Assembly (NCBI GenBank): GCA_945877045.1
Contig: CAMCQW010000024.1
Span: 1-14,043 of the forward strand
Reading direction: 5' to 3'
From: Chryseobacterium gleum
GTDB lineage: Bacteria; Bacteroidota; Bacteroidia; Flavobacteriales_D; Crocinitomicaceae
Length of the DNA: 14,043 bases
Below, piece by piece: positions 6,538 through 14,043 of the stretch (position 1 is the stretch's first letter; every line of letters begins with the position of its first letter). The translations under genes and the position numbers were made by a program. Under the pieces are notes generated by a model that saw only the letters and a list, made by a program, of their open reading frames with translations, was not told the DNA's origin and ran no database searches.

Positions 6538-6545
6538 TAATTTTG
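6538..6545 (+). promoter_or_regulatory. putative -7 element TAATTTTG for the 6575-10552 operon
   Basis: An exact TAnnTTTG match ending 29 bases before the ATG at 6575, giving a leader of about 23 bases. The nearest upstream TTG (6507-6509) is 28 bases away, longer than the usual spacing, so the -33 element is not established. It would drive the glycogen-synthase-like gene, the DUF4270 gene and glmS. Confidence 0.5.
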
Positions 6546-6574
6546 CATTTAACTAATAAGTAAGCAAGCCCTAA

Positions 6575-7396
6575 ATGGAAAAAAAGAAAGTGTTATTTAT
6601 TTCTCAGGAAATATACCCCTTTTTACCAAAATCAGAGGTTTCTGCACACGCCAGAAGGTTGCCTCAAATTACACAAGAAGAAGGAAAAGAAATTCGGGTT
6701 TTTACACCAAGATACGGTGTGATCAATGAGCGAAGACATCAGCTTCATGAAGTAATACGCTTATCAGGCCTTAATTTATCAATAGATGACCAAGACCACC
6801 CTTTAATAATAAAAGTAGCCTCGGTTTCCGCTGCAAAAATGCAAGTTTATTTTATAGACAACGATGATTATTTTAAGAGAAAGTCGACCTTGAAAGATGA
6901 GGAAAATGTTGATTATCCCGATAATGACGAACGGGCCATGTTTTTTTGCAGAGGCGTTTTAGAAACAGTAAAAAAATTAGGTTGGCAACCAGATGTGATT
7001 CATTGCAATGGTTGGTTCACAGGAATAATGGCATTATATATTAAGCACATATACAGCAAAGACCCCCATTTCAAATCGACAAAAATCATATATAATATTT
7101 ATAATGATTCCTTTGATAAAGATTGGGACCCACGATTTTTTGAAAAACTAAAAATGGATGGCTTCCCCGCAAAACTAACAGACAGTTTAAAAGACACAAG
7201 TTTTAACAATATAACGCAAGTTATTGTGGATCACTGTGATGGAATTAGCGTTGCTTCAGAGGAATTAACATCAGATCTTCAAACGATATTTGATAATTCA
7301 TCCGCTCATAAAATAGGATTAATTGCCGAGGATATGTTGTCAAAGGAACTCTCCGCTTTTATTGATAAAGTGGTGAACGAACCCGTTTTGGCATAA
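6575..7396 (+). CDS. glycogen/starch synthase N-terminal-domain-like protein, probably not a full enzyme
   Basis: A 273-residue protein resembling only the N-terminal Rossmann half of GT5 glycogen synthases, which normally have about 475 residues in two domains. Similar features are VLFISQEIYPFLPK (6-19), VFTPRYG (42-48), VYFIDNDDYF (91-100), QPDVIHCNGWFTG (138-150, equal to the PDVVHxHDW stretch of GlgA) and KIIYNIYND (170-178). Two things argue against ordinary activity. The ADP-glucose-binding KxGGL is replaced by KSEVS (19-23), and the whole C-terminal nucleotide-sugar domain is absent. The gene ends cleanly at a TAA, 18 bases before the next ATG, and shows no frameshifted remnant, so it looks like a maintained short protein rather than a pseudogene. 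From memory, short proteins of this kind are widespread in Bacteroidota beside panC. Its role is unknown; sugar-nucleotide sensing is a guess. Confidence 0.8.
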   Translation: MEKKKVLFISQEIYPFLPKSEVSAHARRLPQITQEEGKEIRVFTPRYGVINERRHQLHEVIRLSGLNLSIDDQDHPLIIKVASVSAAKMQVYFIDNDDYFKRKSTLKDEENVDYPDNDERAMFFCRGVLETVKKLGWQPDVIHCNGWFTGIMALYIKHIYSKDPHFKSTKIIYNIYNDSFDKDWDPRFFEKLKMDGFPAKLTDSLKDTSFNNITQVIVDHCDGISVASEELTSDLQTIFDNSSAHKIGLIAEDMLSKELSAFIDKVVNEPVLA

Positions 7397-7414
7397 ATTA
7401 AGGGTTATTATCTA

Positions 7415-8704
7415 ATGAAAACAACCAGCTTTTCTCTCCTAATTGCTTTATTATTACTTACATGTGCTACCTCATGTAAAAAAAAGGATAGTGCATTGGG
7501 GAAAGACATCTTAGACGATGACACCTATCTATATGGAACAACAACAGATACCTTTGATATTCTTTCTTATACTATTGAGGAGGACTCTATAATTACCGAC
7601 AATGCTGCCAATGTTGTTTTAGGAAGTTATACCGACCCAACATTTGGAAAATTTAACGCGTCTTTTTATACGCAAATACGCCTTGCCGGAATAGACCCTA
7701 ATTTTGGGGACCCCTCCACGATAATTATTGACTCTTTTGTTTTAGCCTTGAAATATGTCGGCTATTATGGGGATCTTAAACCACAAATATTTGAAGTTTA
7801 TGAATTGAATGAGGACATAAACGTTGACTCTGCTTATTATGCCTTCACAACCAAAACCACAAAACCAAGTAACTTAGTCCCATTGGGTTTAGGCACAATA
7901 ACTCCCGACCCGATTAATAAAACGATCGTTGGCGGCGACAGCCTTAATCCACAGTTAAGAATTCCCCTTGACACTAATTTAGCAAAAGCACTCATAACAG
8001 AAGCAACAAGTGGTAGCGCCACCTTTAGCAGCAACGAAGCCTTTTTAAGTTATTTTAAGGGAATAAAAATACAGACGAATAATGGAATTCAAGCTTCGGG
8101 AAATGGGGGAATCTTTTATTTTAATTTAAGTGATCCGGCTTCAAAAATGACCATTTATTTTCATCAAGGCGGACTATCAAAGACCTTCGACTTGCTAATT
8201 AACAGCTCATGTGCTGATTTCACCCACATCGATAAAGATTACACAGGAACGCCAATTGACCAAATTTTGCAAGACAGCACGATGGGAAATACGGCGTTCT
8301 ATGCACAAGCGTTTAATTTGCGTGCCATCGTAAAAATACCAGGACTAAGCGCACTCTCAAAAAACAAAATAATTCATCGAGCAGAGCTGCATTTACCCAT
8401 TCAGTTTCAAAGCTTTTATCGTTATAAACCGGGGCTGAATATTTCGGTAGCGACACGAATAAAAGAAGCGGAGACAGCCTATACTAGTTTAGGTGTTCTT
8501 GGTACATTAGACGATTTCAATAAAGAATTTAAAATTGATCTAAAGCAATACGTACAAGCGATTTTAAATCAAGACATTGAAAACACAGGGCTTATTTTAT
8601 CACCACGGTATTTTATTAATTCGTCAGAAAGGATTATTTTCAACGGAAAAAACACCAATAATAAATTTGCGCCCCGCTTAGTAGTAACCTATACAACTTA
8701 TTAG
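7415..8704 (+). CDS. DUF4270 lipoprotein
   Basis: A 429-residue secreted lipoprotein. The N-terminus is a short type II signal peptide: K2, a hydrophobic core SLLIALLLLTCAT and a lipobox ending ATS-C, with the lipidated cysteine at C21. Export to the periplasm and probably the outer membrane follows. The mature part contains the early VVLGSYTDPTFGKFNASFY segment and the late GLILSPRYFINS and PRLVVTYTTY strands that I recognise as DUF4270, a Bacteroidota-restricted family of unknown function. Predicted content is mostly beta strands. The lysines directly after C21 (CKKKDS) are compatible with the outer membrane, but I see no clear surface-export signal. It sits between the glycogen-synthase-like gene (18 bases) and glmS (3 bases), so it should be cotranscribed. 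The link to cell-envelope sugar supply is contextual only. Confidence 0.85.
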   Translation: MKTTSFSLLIALLLLTCATSCKKKDSALGKDILDDDTYLYGTTTDTFDILSYTIEEDSIITDNAANVVLGSYTDPTFGKFNASFYTQIRLAGIDPNFGDPSTIIIDSFVLALKYVGYYGDLKPQIFEVYELNEDINVDSAYYAFTTKTTKPSNLVPLGLGTITPDPINKTIVGGDSLNPQLRIPLDTNLAKALITEATSGSATFSSNEAFLSYFKGIKIQTNNGIQASGNGGIFYFNLSDPASKMTIYFHQGGLSKTFDLLINSSCADFTHIDKDYTGTPIDQILQDSTMGNTAFYAQAFNLRAIVKIPGLSALSKNKIIHRAELHLPIQFQSFYRYKPGLNISVATRIKEAETAYTSLGVLGTLDDFNKEFKIDLKQYVQAILNQDIENTGLILSPRYFINSSERIIFNGKNTNNKFAPRLVVTYTTY

Positions 8705-8707
8705 ATT

Positions 8708-10552
8708 ATGTGTGGAATTGTTGCTTACATTGGAAAAAAAGAAGCGTTTTCAATAATACTAAAAGGCCTAAAACGCCTTGAATATCGCGGATATGATAGC
8801 GCCGGGGTTGCCCTAATTGATAATGGTCAATTGAACATATATAAATGCGCTGGAAAGGTTGCCAACCTCGAGGAATTCATTTCAGAAAAAAACGCAGAAG
8901 GCACCATAGGAATTGGCCACACACGTTGGGCTACACACGGGCCGCCAACAGATGTTAATGCTCACCCGCACATTTCTATGGACGGATCATTAGCACTCAT
9001 TCACAATGGCATAATTGAGAACTACGACGCACTTAAACAAGAATTAATTAAACAGGGCTATGTTTTCAAAAGTGAAACCGATACCGAGGTACTTGTTCAT
9101 CTAGTCGATAACATTGGAAAAAAAGAAAAAGTCTGGTTTGGAGAAGCCTTGCGTATGGCACTCTCACATGTAGTTGGCGCTTATGCGATTGTAGCTATTT
9201 CAAAAGATTTTCCCAATCAAATGGTAGCAGCAAGAAAAAGCAGTCCGCTTGTTGTTGGAATAGGAGAGGGGGGAGATTTTTACTTGGCATCTGATGCAAC
9301 ACCAATTGTGGAGTATACGAAGCAAGTTGTCTACTTGGAAGATGAAGAGATTGCTGTAATCAAATTTGGAGAAGAGTTAAAGTTATTCAGTATTAATGAC
9401 GAAGAAAAAAGACCTTATATACAGCAATTAGAAATGGAGCTCGAGGCCTTGGAAAAAGGAGGATATGAGCATTTCATGTTAAAAGAAATCCACGAACAGC
9501 CGCGGTCAATTCAGGATTGTTTGCGTGGGCGTTTAAATGCACAAGAAGGAAGAGTTACCTTGGGGGGAATTAAGGATTATGAACAAAAGATGATCCAAGC
9601 GAATCGCTTAATTTTGGTTGCTTGCGGAACTTCATGGCACGCAGCGCTAGTGGGAGAATATCTAATAGAAGACCTTGCACGAATTAATGTAGAAGTGGAG
9701 TATGCCAGTGAATTTAGATACCGGAATCCTATATTAAGTGAAAATGATGTTGTTATCGCGATTTCACAATCAGGAGAAACCGCCGACACCATGGCAGCCT
9801 TAGAATTAGCAAAATCTAAAGGAGCAACCATATTGGGGATTTGTAATGTGGTAGGGTCTTCCATTTCGCGCATAACAGACGCCGGATCCTATACACACGC
9901 TGGACCAGAGATAGGTGTTGCATCAACAAAAGCATTTACTGCTCAAGTAACCCTACTGACACTTATGGCCTTGTCCTTGGCACATAAAAAAGGATCCATT
10001 TCGGAAACCACCTTTAGAATATTATTAACTGAATTGGAAGCAATCCCCGAAAAAGTTAAAAAAGTACTCGAGACAAACGCTAAGATTGAGCAAATCGCCT
10101 TGGAATACAAAGACGCCACCAATGCTCTATATTTAGGGAGAGGTAGTTCTTTCCCTGTGGCTTTAGAAGGCGCGTTAAAACTCAAAGAAATTTCCTACAT
10201 ACATGCGGAAGGGTATCCAGCAGCAGAAATGAAACACGGTCCAATTGCACTTATTGATGAAAATATGCCCGTGTTTGTTATTGCCACCAAAGGTAATTCC
10301 TACGAAAAAGTGGTTTCTAATATTCAAGAAGTAAAAGCTCGAAAAGGAAAAATAATAGCCATCGTAACAGAGGGCGATACACAGGTAAAAGCAATGGCTG
10401 ACCATGTAATTGAAATCCCAGAAACGAATGAAATATTGGTGCCTTTATTGGCGACTATTCCGTTTCAGTTACTTTCTTATCACATTGCTGTTATGCGAAA
10501 CTGTAACGTTGACCAACCGCGCAATTTAGCTAAGTCGGTTACGGTGGAGTAG
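8708..10552 (+). CDS. glmS: glutamine-fructose-6-phosphate aminotransferase (isomerizing)
   Basis: GlmS makes glucosamine-6-phosphate from fructose-6-phosphate and glutamine, the first step to UDP-GlcNAc for peptidoglycan and lipid A. At 614 residues it has normal length and domain order. The N-terminal glutaminase has Cys2 (the nucleophile after Met removal), RLEYRGYDSAG (23-33) and HTRWATHG (71-78). The first SIS domain has CGTSWHA and SQSGET (353-358). The second has GRGSS (477-481) and EGYPAAEMKHGP. The C-terminus DQPRNLAKSVTVE carries K609, equal to the Schiff-base lysine K603 in E. coli. It starts 3 bases after the DUF4270 stop, so there is no room for a glmS ribozyme leader, and control must come from the upstream promoter or from feedback. 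It ends 6 bases before the stop of the opposing membrane-protein gene. Confidence 0.98.
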   Translation: MCGIVAYIGKKEAFSIILKGLKRLEYRGYDSAGVALIDNGQLNIYKCAGKVANLEEFISEKNAEGTIGIGHTRWATHGPPTDVNAHPHISMDGSLALIHNGIIENYDALKQELIKQGYVFKSETDTEVLVHLVDNIGKKEKVWFGEALRMALSHVVGAYAIVAISKDFPNQMVAARKSSPLVVGIGEGGDFYLASDATPIVEYTKQVVYLEDEEIAVIKFGEELKLFSINDEEKRPYIQQLEMELEALEKGGYEHFMLKEIHEQPRSIQDCLRGRLNAQEGRVTLGGIKDYEQKMIQANRLILVACGTSWHAALVGEYLIEDLARINVEVEYASEFRYRNPILSENDVVIAISQSGETADTMAALELAKSKGATILGICNVVGSSISRITDAGSYTHAGPEIGVASTKAFTAQVTLLTLMALSLAHKKGSISETTFRILLTELEAIPEKVKKVLETNAKIEQIALEYKDATNALYLGRGSSFPVALEGALKLKEISYIHAEGYPAAEMKHGPIALIDENMPVFVIATKGNSYEKVVSNIQEVKARKGKIIAIVTEGDTQVKAMADHVIEIPETNEILVPLLATIPFQLLSYHIAVMRNCNVDQPRNLAKSVTVE

Positions 10553-10558
10553 AAGGTC

Positions 10559-11206
10559 CTAAGACGGATAAAACCAATTACAAGAGAAGGTTATCACAAA
10601 GGCTAATAACCACCCAGCATACACCTCAATTTCCTCGTGTTTCTTTAAATATAACCGTGCTGAAATCGTGAGGCCAGAAACTAGAAAAGCAAGTGCGATT
10701 AGTAAGATGGGAGCTTGGGTTTGTGCTATAAAAAAAGCAATGAGGTAGCCACATAAAATACCACCACCACCGGCATGCATAGAAATTTTAATCCAACGAT
10801 TAATATAAATAAAACAAGCTGTTACAATGGTTCCTGAAAGGGGAAGCGCATAAAAATACTTGGGCAAAAGTCCATTGGGCGCTTTATAGAGAAACAGGGC
10901 ATACAAAAAAGCGCAATACGCAAACATTATCAATAAGGGAATCTTTCTTTCCCTTGCGTTTTCCATATCTATTGTGGTAATAATTTTACGTTGATGTAAC
11001 ATCACAAAAGAGAGCCCCGGCGCCGCACAACTAAAGATAAAAAACAACCAAAACAACTGAGATTTGATGTCTGGTGGTATATTAAACATGTTCATAGATG
11101 AATACACCAATTCTTCTGAGGGATAGTACAAGCTTATTAGCAAGCCATATGCCGGCATTAACAATGGTAAAAACACCCAAGAAAAGATATGTGAAAGGAT
11201 TCTCAT
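10559..11206 (-). CDS. PAP2-like integral membrane protein, divergent
   Basis: A 215-residue protein with several hydrophobic segments and no cleavable signal. The second half keeps the spacing of PAP2-type lipid phosphatase motifs: SMHAGGG (142-148) resembles the SGH motif with H144, and ARLYLKKHEEIEVYAGW (183-199) resembles SRxxxxxHxxxDVxxG with R184, H190, E194-V195 and G198. A possible first motif lies at ENARERKIP (82-90) but lacks the exact KX6RP form. If active it would remove phosphate from a membrane lipid or isoprenoid pyrophosphate; the glutamate in place of aspartate and the weak first motif leave this open. It begins 2 bases after the rpoN stop and is the last gene of the asnS-rpoN operon. 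A UbiA-like reading of the arginine stretch is less good because no paired aspartate motifs follow. Confidence 0.72.
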   Translation of the reverse strand: MRILSHIFSWVFLPLLMPAYGLLISLYYPSEELVYSSMNMFNIPPDIKSQLFWLFFIFSCAAPGLSFVMLHQRKIITTIDMENARERKIPLLIMFAYCAFLYALFLYKAPNGLLPKYFYALPLSGTIVTACFIYINRWIKISMHAGGGGILCGYLIAFFIAQTQAPILLIALAFLVSGLTISARLYLKKHEEIEVYAGWLLAFVITFSCNWFYPS

Positions 11207-11208
11207 AT

Positions 11209-12651
11209 TTATAGTTTTTTACGCATTCTCGCTACGGGGAGGTTTAATTGCTCTCTGTATTTAGCCACGGTCCTCCGCGCAATATTATAGCCCTTTTCAT
11301 TCAAAACTTCCATTAATTTTTCATCGGGTAAGGGATTGTGTTTGTCCTCATTTTCTATGGCGTTTAACAAAATTTGTTTCACTTCCCTTGTTGACACCTC
11401 TTCACCTGAATCGGTAGATAACGACTCTGAAAAGAAATATTTCAGCGGAAAAACGCCAAAGTTAGTTTGGATATACTTACTATTAGCAACCCTTGAAACA
11501 GTTGAAATATCAAGACTTACTATTTCAGCGATGTCCTTTAAAATCATTGGCCTTAATTTCGTTTCATCACCAGACATAAAAAAGCGCTTTTGATAGCGCA
11601 TGATGGCGTTCATTGTGAGTAAAAGAGTTTGTTGTCGCTGCTTAATGGCATCTATGAACCACATGGCACTGTCCAATTTGTGCTTCACAAATGTAACCGC
11701 CTGCTTATCCGTTTTAGATGTTTTGGCGCCCTCCGCATATGCGCGCAACATCATTTCGTATTCTTTGCTTATTTTTAATTCCGGGGCATTTCTGCTATTG
11801 AGTGTAAGCTCTAAGGCTCCCTCATTTTCTATCAAAAGAAAGTCGGGAATAATTTGTTGGTAATTTTTGGCAGATTCTTTCATGGATCCGCCCGGCTTAG
11901 GATTTAACTTTAAGATTTCGTTAATGGCTTGTTTTAACTCTTCTTCATCCACATTTAATTTCTTGGCAATTTTTTCGTAATGCTTCTTCGTGAATTCTTC
12001 AAAACATTGTTCAAGGATTCGCTTAGCCCGAGATCTGTTGATGGAATTATCTTGTCGGCGTTTAATTTGAATTAATAAACACTCCCGTAAATTTCTCGCT
12101 CCCACTCCAGCAGGATCCAATGATTGAATTAAAAAAAGGACTGTTTCAATTTCACTTACTTCAGCATCTATATTTAATGAAAAGGCGAGATCATCGACTA
12201 TGGCAGCTATGTCCCTGCTCAAATAACCAGACTCATCCAAGTTGCCAATAAGAATGTCAGCAATCATAAATTGCTTATCGTTAAGTGTTAGTAGATGAAG
12301 TTGTTCGCTAAGCCTTTCCTGATAACTTTGCTCTCCAGATAGTGGAACAACACGCTCTTCATCATCTTTAGAGGTATTATTTGCTTGAGTTTTGTAATCG
12401 GCAACATCTTCATCAAAATAATCAGAGATATCGAAATCATCCTCTTCTTCATTGGAGTCTTCAAACTCATCTTCCTCTTGAAAATCTTCCTCTTCATCTG
12501 ACCCTTCTTCAAGTGCCGGATTTTCTTCCAATTCTTGCTTAATACGCTGGTCTAATTCTAAAGTTGGCACCTGTAATAATTTCATTAACTGAATTTGTTG
12601 AGGAGAAAGCCGCTGTTCAGTTTTTAGCGCAAGATACTGCTTTAGTGCCAT
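11209..12651 (-). CDS. rpoN: RNA polymerase sigma-54 factor
   Basis: Sigma-54 directs RNA polymerase to -24/-12 promoters that need an AAA+ activator. The 480-residue protein has all regions in order. Region I (1-50) is glutamine/leucine-rich, with QRLSPQQIQLMKLLQVP and LEENPALEE. A strongly acidic region II runs from about 51 to 86. The core-binding domain (about 105-300) includes LDPAGVGARNLRECL (178-192). The helix-turn-helix segment DIAEIVSLDISTVSRVANSK (373-392) leads into GVFPLKYFF, and the RpoN box is ARRTVAKYR (458-466). It starts 10 bases after the asnS stop and its own stop lies 2 bases before the PAP2-like gene. No promoter is visible in the short gaps, so it depends on asnS transcription. 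No enhancer-binding activator is present in the window. Confidence 0.97.
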   Translation of the reverse strand: MALKQYLALKTEQRLSPQQIQLMKLLQVPTLELDQRIKQELEENPALEEGSDEEEDFQEEDEFEDSNEEEDDFDISDYFDEDVADYKTQANNTSKDDEERVVPLSGEQSYQERLSEQLHLLTLNDKQFMIADILIGNLDESGYLSRDIAAIVDDLAFSLNIDAEVSEIETVLFLIQSLDPAGVGARNLRECLLIQIKRRQDNSINRSRAKRILEQCFEEFTKKHYEKIAKKLNVDEEELKQAINEILKLNPKPGGSMKESAKNYQQIIPDFLLIENEGALELTLNSRNAPELKISKEYEMMLRAYAEGAKTSKTDKQAVTFVKHKLDSAMWFIDAIKQRQQTLLLTMNAIMRYQKRFFMSGDETKLRPMILKDIAEIVSLDISTVSRVANSKYIQTNFGVFPLKYFFSESLSTDSGEEVSTREVKQILLNAIENEDKHNPLPDEKLMEVLNEKGYNIARRTVAKYREQLNLPVARMRKKL

Positions 12652-12661
12652 AAATTAGTTG

Positions 12662-14043
12662 TTAGAATGAAGCATTTAAAGGCGTTCTAGGAAAGGGGAT
12701 AACATCTCTTATGTTGGTCATTCCTGTTACGAACATAATCATCCTTTCAAATCCCAAGCCAAAACCAGCATGTGGAACCGTTCCCAACTTTCTTGTTTGT
12801 AAATACCACCAAAGTTCCTCTTCCGGAATATTGAAGGCTTTACACTTTTCTAATAAAATATCGTATCGTTCTTCGCGTTGTGAACCGCCAACAATTTCAC
12901 CTATTCCAGGAAACAAAACATCCATGGCCGCCACGGTTTTGTTATCATCGTTTTGGCGCATGTAAAAAGCTTTTATTTCAGCGGGATAATCGCTTAAAAT
13001 AACAGGGCATTTAAACTCTTTTTCGACTAAATAACGCTCATGTTCGCTTTGTAAATCAATTCCCCACTGGATGGGAAACTTAAACTTTTTCTTTTTGTGG
13101 TGATTGGAGTTTAATAAAACAGTTATAGCTTCCGTATACGTCAATCGTTTAAATGGATTTTCTATCACAAAATTTAGCCGTTCAATGAGTCCAATTTCAT
13201 TGCGTTCACTTTCTGGTTTTTGACTTTGCTCTTGCTTTTCACGCTGATCTAAAAACTGCAGGTCTTCTTGACAATTTTCAATTATATAGGAACAGATATA
13301 CTTTAAAAAATCTTCTGTTAAATCCATATTGTCCTTCAAGTCATTAAAAGCGACCTCGGGCTCTATCATCCAAAATTCTGCAAGGTGCCTTGAAGTATTA
13401 GAATTTTCTGCACGGAATGTTGGACCAAAGGTATACACTTGCCCAAGCGCCAATGCCGCTAACTCTGCTTCCAATTGTCCTGAAACGGTCAGGTTTACAG
13501 GTTTACCAAAAAAATCTTGTTTGTAATCCACATTTCCATCGGAATCTAGCGGTGGCGACAGGGGATCTAGGGTAGATACATGAAACATTTCACCAGCGCC
13601 TTCAGCGTCAGATCCAGTGATTATGGGTGTGTGTAAATAATAAAACCCTTTTGCATGGAAATAATGATGAATAGCATAGGCGACATTGTGTCGAATTCTA
13701 AATACCGCGCTGAATGTATTGGTTCTGAAGCGCAAGTGAGCCTGTTCCCTTAATAATTCAAGGCTATGTTTTTTGGGTTGCAAGACGGTCTTTTGAACTT
13801 CATCTGGATGCGCAGCGCCAATAATTTCGATGGCATCTGCTTGTAATTCTACGGACTGTCCCGTCCCAATCGAAGCGACCAAGACCCCTGAAACAGCCAC
13901 TGCAGCTGCGGTTGTGATTTGGTTAATTATTTCCTCATCATACTTTTCAAAGTCAATGACAGCTTGAATGTTTGATAAACACGAACCATCGTTAATTTGA
14001 ATAAAACGATTACTTCTAAAAGCTCTTACCCACCCCTTGACAG
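12662..14043 (-). CDS. asnS: asparagine-tRNA ligase, 5' end outside the window
   Basis: Class IIb aminoacyl-tRNA synthetase that charges tRNA-Asn. Reading in frame to the right edge gives 459 residues without a start, beginning VKGWVRAFRSNRFIQINDG, the N-terminal OB-fold anticodon-binding domain of AsnRS. A GTG at 13900-13898 lies in the middle of this domain and is not the start; only a few tens of residues or fewer should be missing compared with the usual length. Motif 2 is FRAENSNTSRHLAEFWMIEPE, split here as FRAENSNTSRH and LAEFWMIEPE. Motif 3 is GLGFERMIMFVTG. The C-terminus DVIPFPRTPLNASF is typical. A polar stretch QREKQEQSQKPESERNE sits in the catalytic domain insertion. The AEFWMIEPE and FPRTP residues favour AsnRS over AspRS. 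It leads rpoN by 10 bases. Confidence 0.96.
   Translation of the reverse strand, partial: VKGWVRAFRSNRFIQINDGSCLSNIQAVIDFEKYDEEIINQITTAAAVAVSGVLVASIGTGQSVELQADAIEIIGAAHPDEVQKTVLQPKKHSLELLREQAHLRFRTNTFSAVFRIRHNVAYAIHHYFHAKGFYYLHTPIITGSDAEGAGEMFHVSTLDPLSPPLDSDGNVDYKQDFFGKPVNLTVSGQLEAELAALALGQVYTFGPTFRAENSNTSRHLAEFWMIEPEVAFNDLKDNMDLTEDFLKYICSYIIENCQEDLQFLDQREKQEQSQKPESERNEIGLIERLNFVIENPFKRLTYTEAITVLLNSNHHKKKKFKFPIQWGIDLQSEHERYLVEKEFKCPVILSDYPAEIKAFYMRQNDDNKTVAAMDVLFPGIGEIVGGSQREERYDILLEKCKAFNIPEEELWWYLQTRKLGTVPHAGFGLGFERMIMFVTGMTNIRDVIPFPRTPLNASF

Noticed and set aside
6575..7396. Functional glycogen synthase (glgA)
   Set aside because: It is too short by a whole domain and lacks KxGG, so the enzyme name would be misleading.
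8687..8707. glmS ribozyme/riboswitch
   Set aside because: Only 3 bases separate the DUF4270 stop from the glmS ATG, so no structured leader can fit outside coding sequence.
9284..9300. TTGGCATCTGATGCA inside glmS as a -24/-12 promoter
   Set aside because: The GG to GC spacing is 8 rather than 10, and it lies within coding sequence with no gene to serve.
10559..11206. UbiA-type prenyltransferase reading of the DMENARERKIP stretch
   Set aside because: It lacks the paired aspartate-rich motifs of UbiA and is too short; the PAP2-like second half is a better fit.
12288..12512. Lysine-rich 74-codon open frame
   Set aside because: It is an out-of-frame reading of the acidic region II of rpoN; the low-complexity GA-rich codons explain its composition.
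13898..13900. GTG as the start of asnS
   Set aside because: The frame stays open to the right edge and encodes a clear AsnRS anticodon-binding domain upstream.

Overview
This is a dense, AT-rich chromosomal window from a Bacteroidota bacterium, most likely in or near Flavobacteriia. The evidence is a DUF4270 lipoprotein next to glmS, a stand-alone RfaE2 domain, an asnS-rpoN pair, almost no Shine-Dalgarno sequences but A-rich leaders, and TAnnTTTG (-7 type) promoter elements in the larger gene gaps. Genus cannot be assigned from the sequence alone. I see no tRNA, rRNA, CRISPR array, insertion sequence or phage gene. No gap between genes exceeds about 90 bases.

Layout: (1) 1-583, minus: 5' part of kynureninase, running off the left edge. 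(2) 633-4740, plus: a five-gene set, hemL, an SDR-family oxidoreductase, a CruF/DUF422 carotenoid protein, CrtZ and a fused CrtYcd-type lycopene cyclase. Every junction overlaps by 1 to 23 bases, so it is almost surely one translationally coupled operon. (3) 6485-4729, minus: panC, panD and rfaE2, meeting the carotenoid operon tail to tail with a 12-base coding overlap. (4) 6575-10552, plus: a short protein resembling only the N-terminal half of glycogen synthase, a DUF4270 lipoprotein, and glmS. (5) 14043-10559, minus: asnS (5' end outside the window), rpoN and a divergent PAP2-like membrane protein.

How the genes work together: region 2 joins the step that makes 5-aminolevulinate for heme with the late steps of a hydroxylated cyclic carotenoid. 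CruF plus CrtZ plus CrtYcd would fit a monocyclic, 1'-hydroxylated and ring-3-hydroxylated xanthophyll of the saproxanthin/myxol kind, but crtE, crtB, crtI and crtD are not here. Region 3 supplies pantothenate and ADP-heptose precursors. Region 4 combines hexosamine supply (GlmS) with two poorly understood Bacteroidota proteins. Region 5 is a housekeeping operon that also encodes sigma-54.

Most of the window is ordinary core genome. The items most worth following up are the truncated glycogen-synthase-like protein with a degenerate KxGG site, the uncharacterised SDR inside the heme-carotenoid operon, and the PAP2-like protein behind rpoN.
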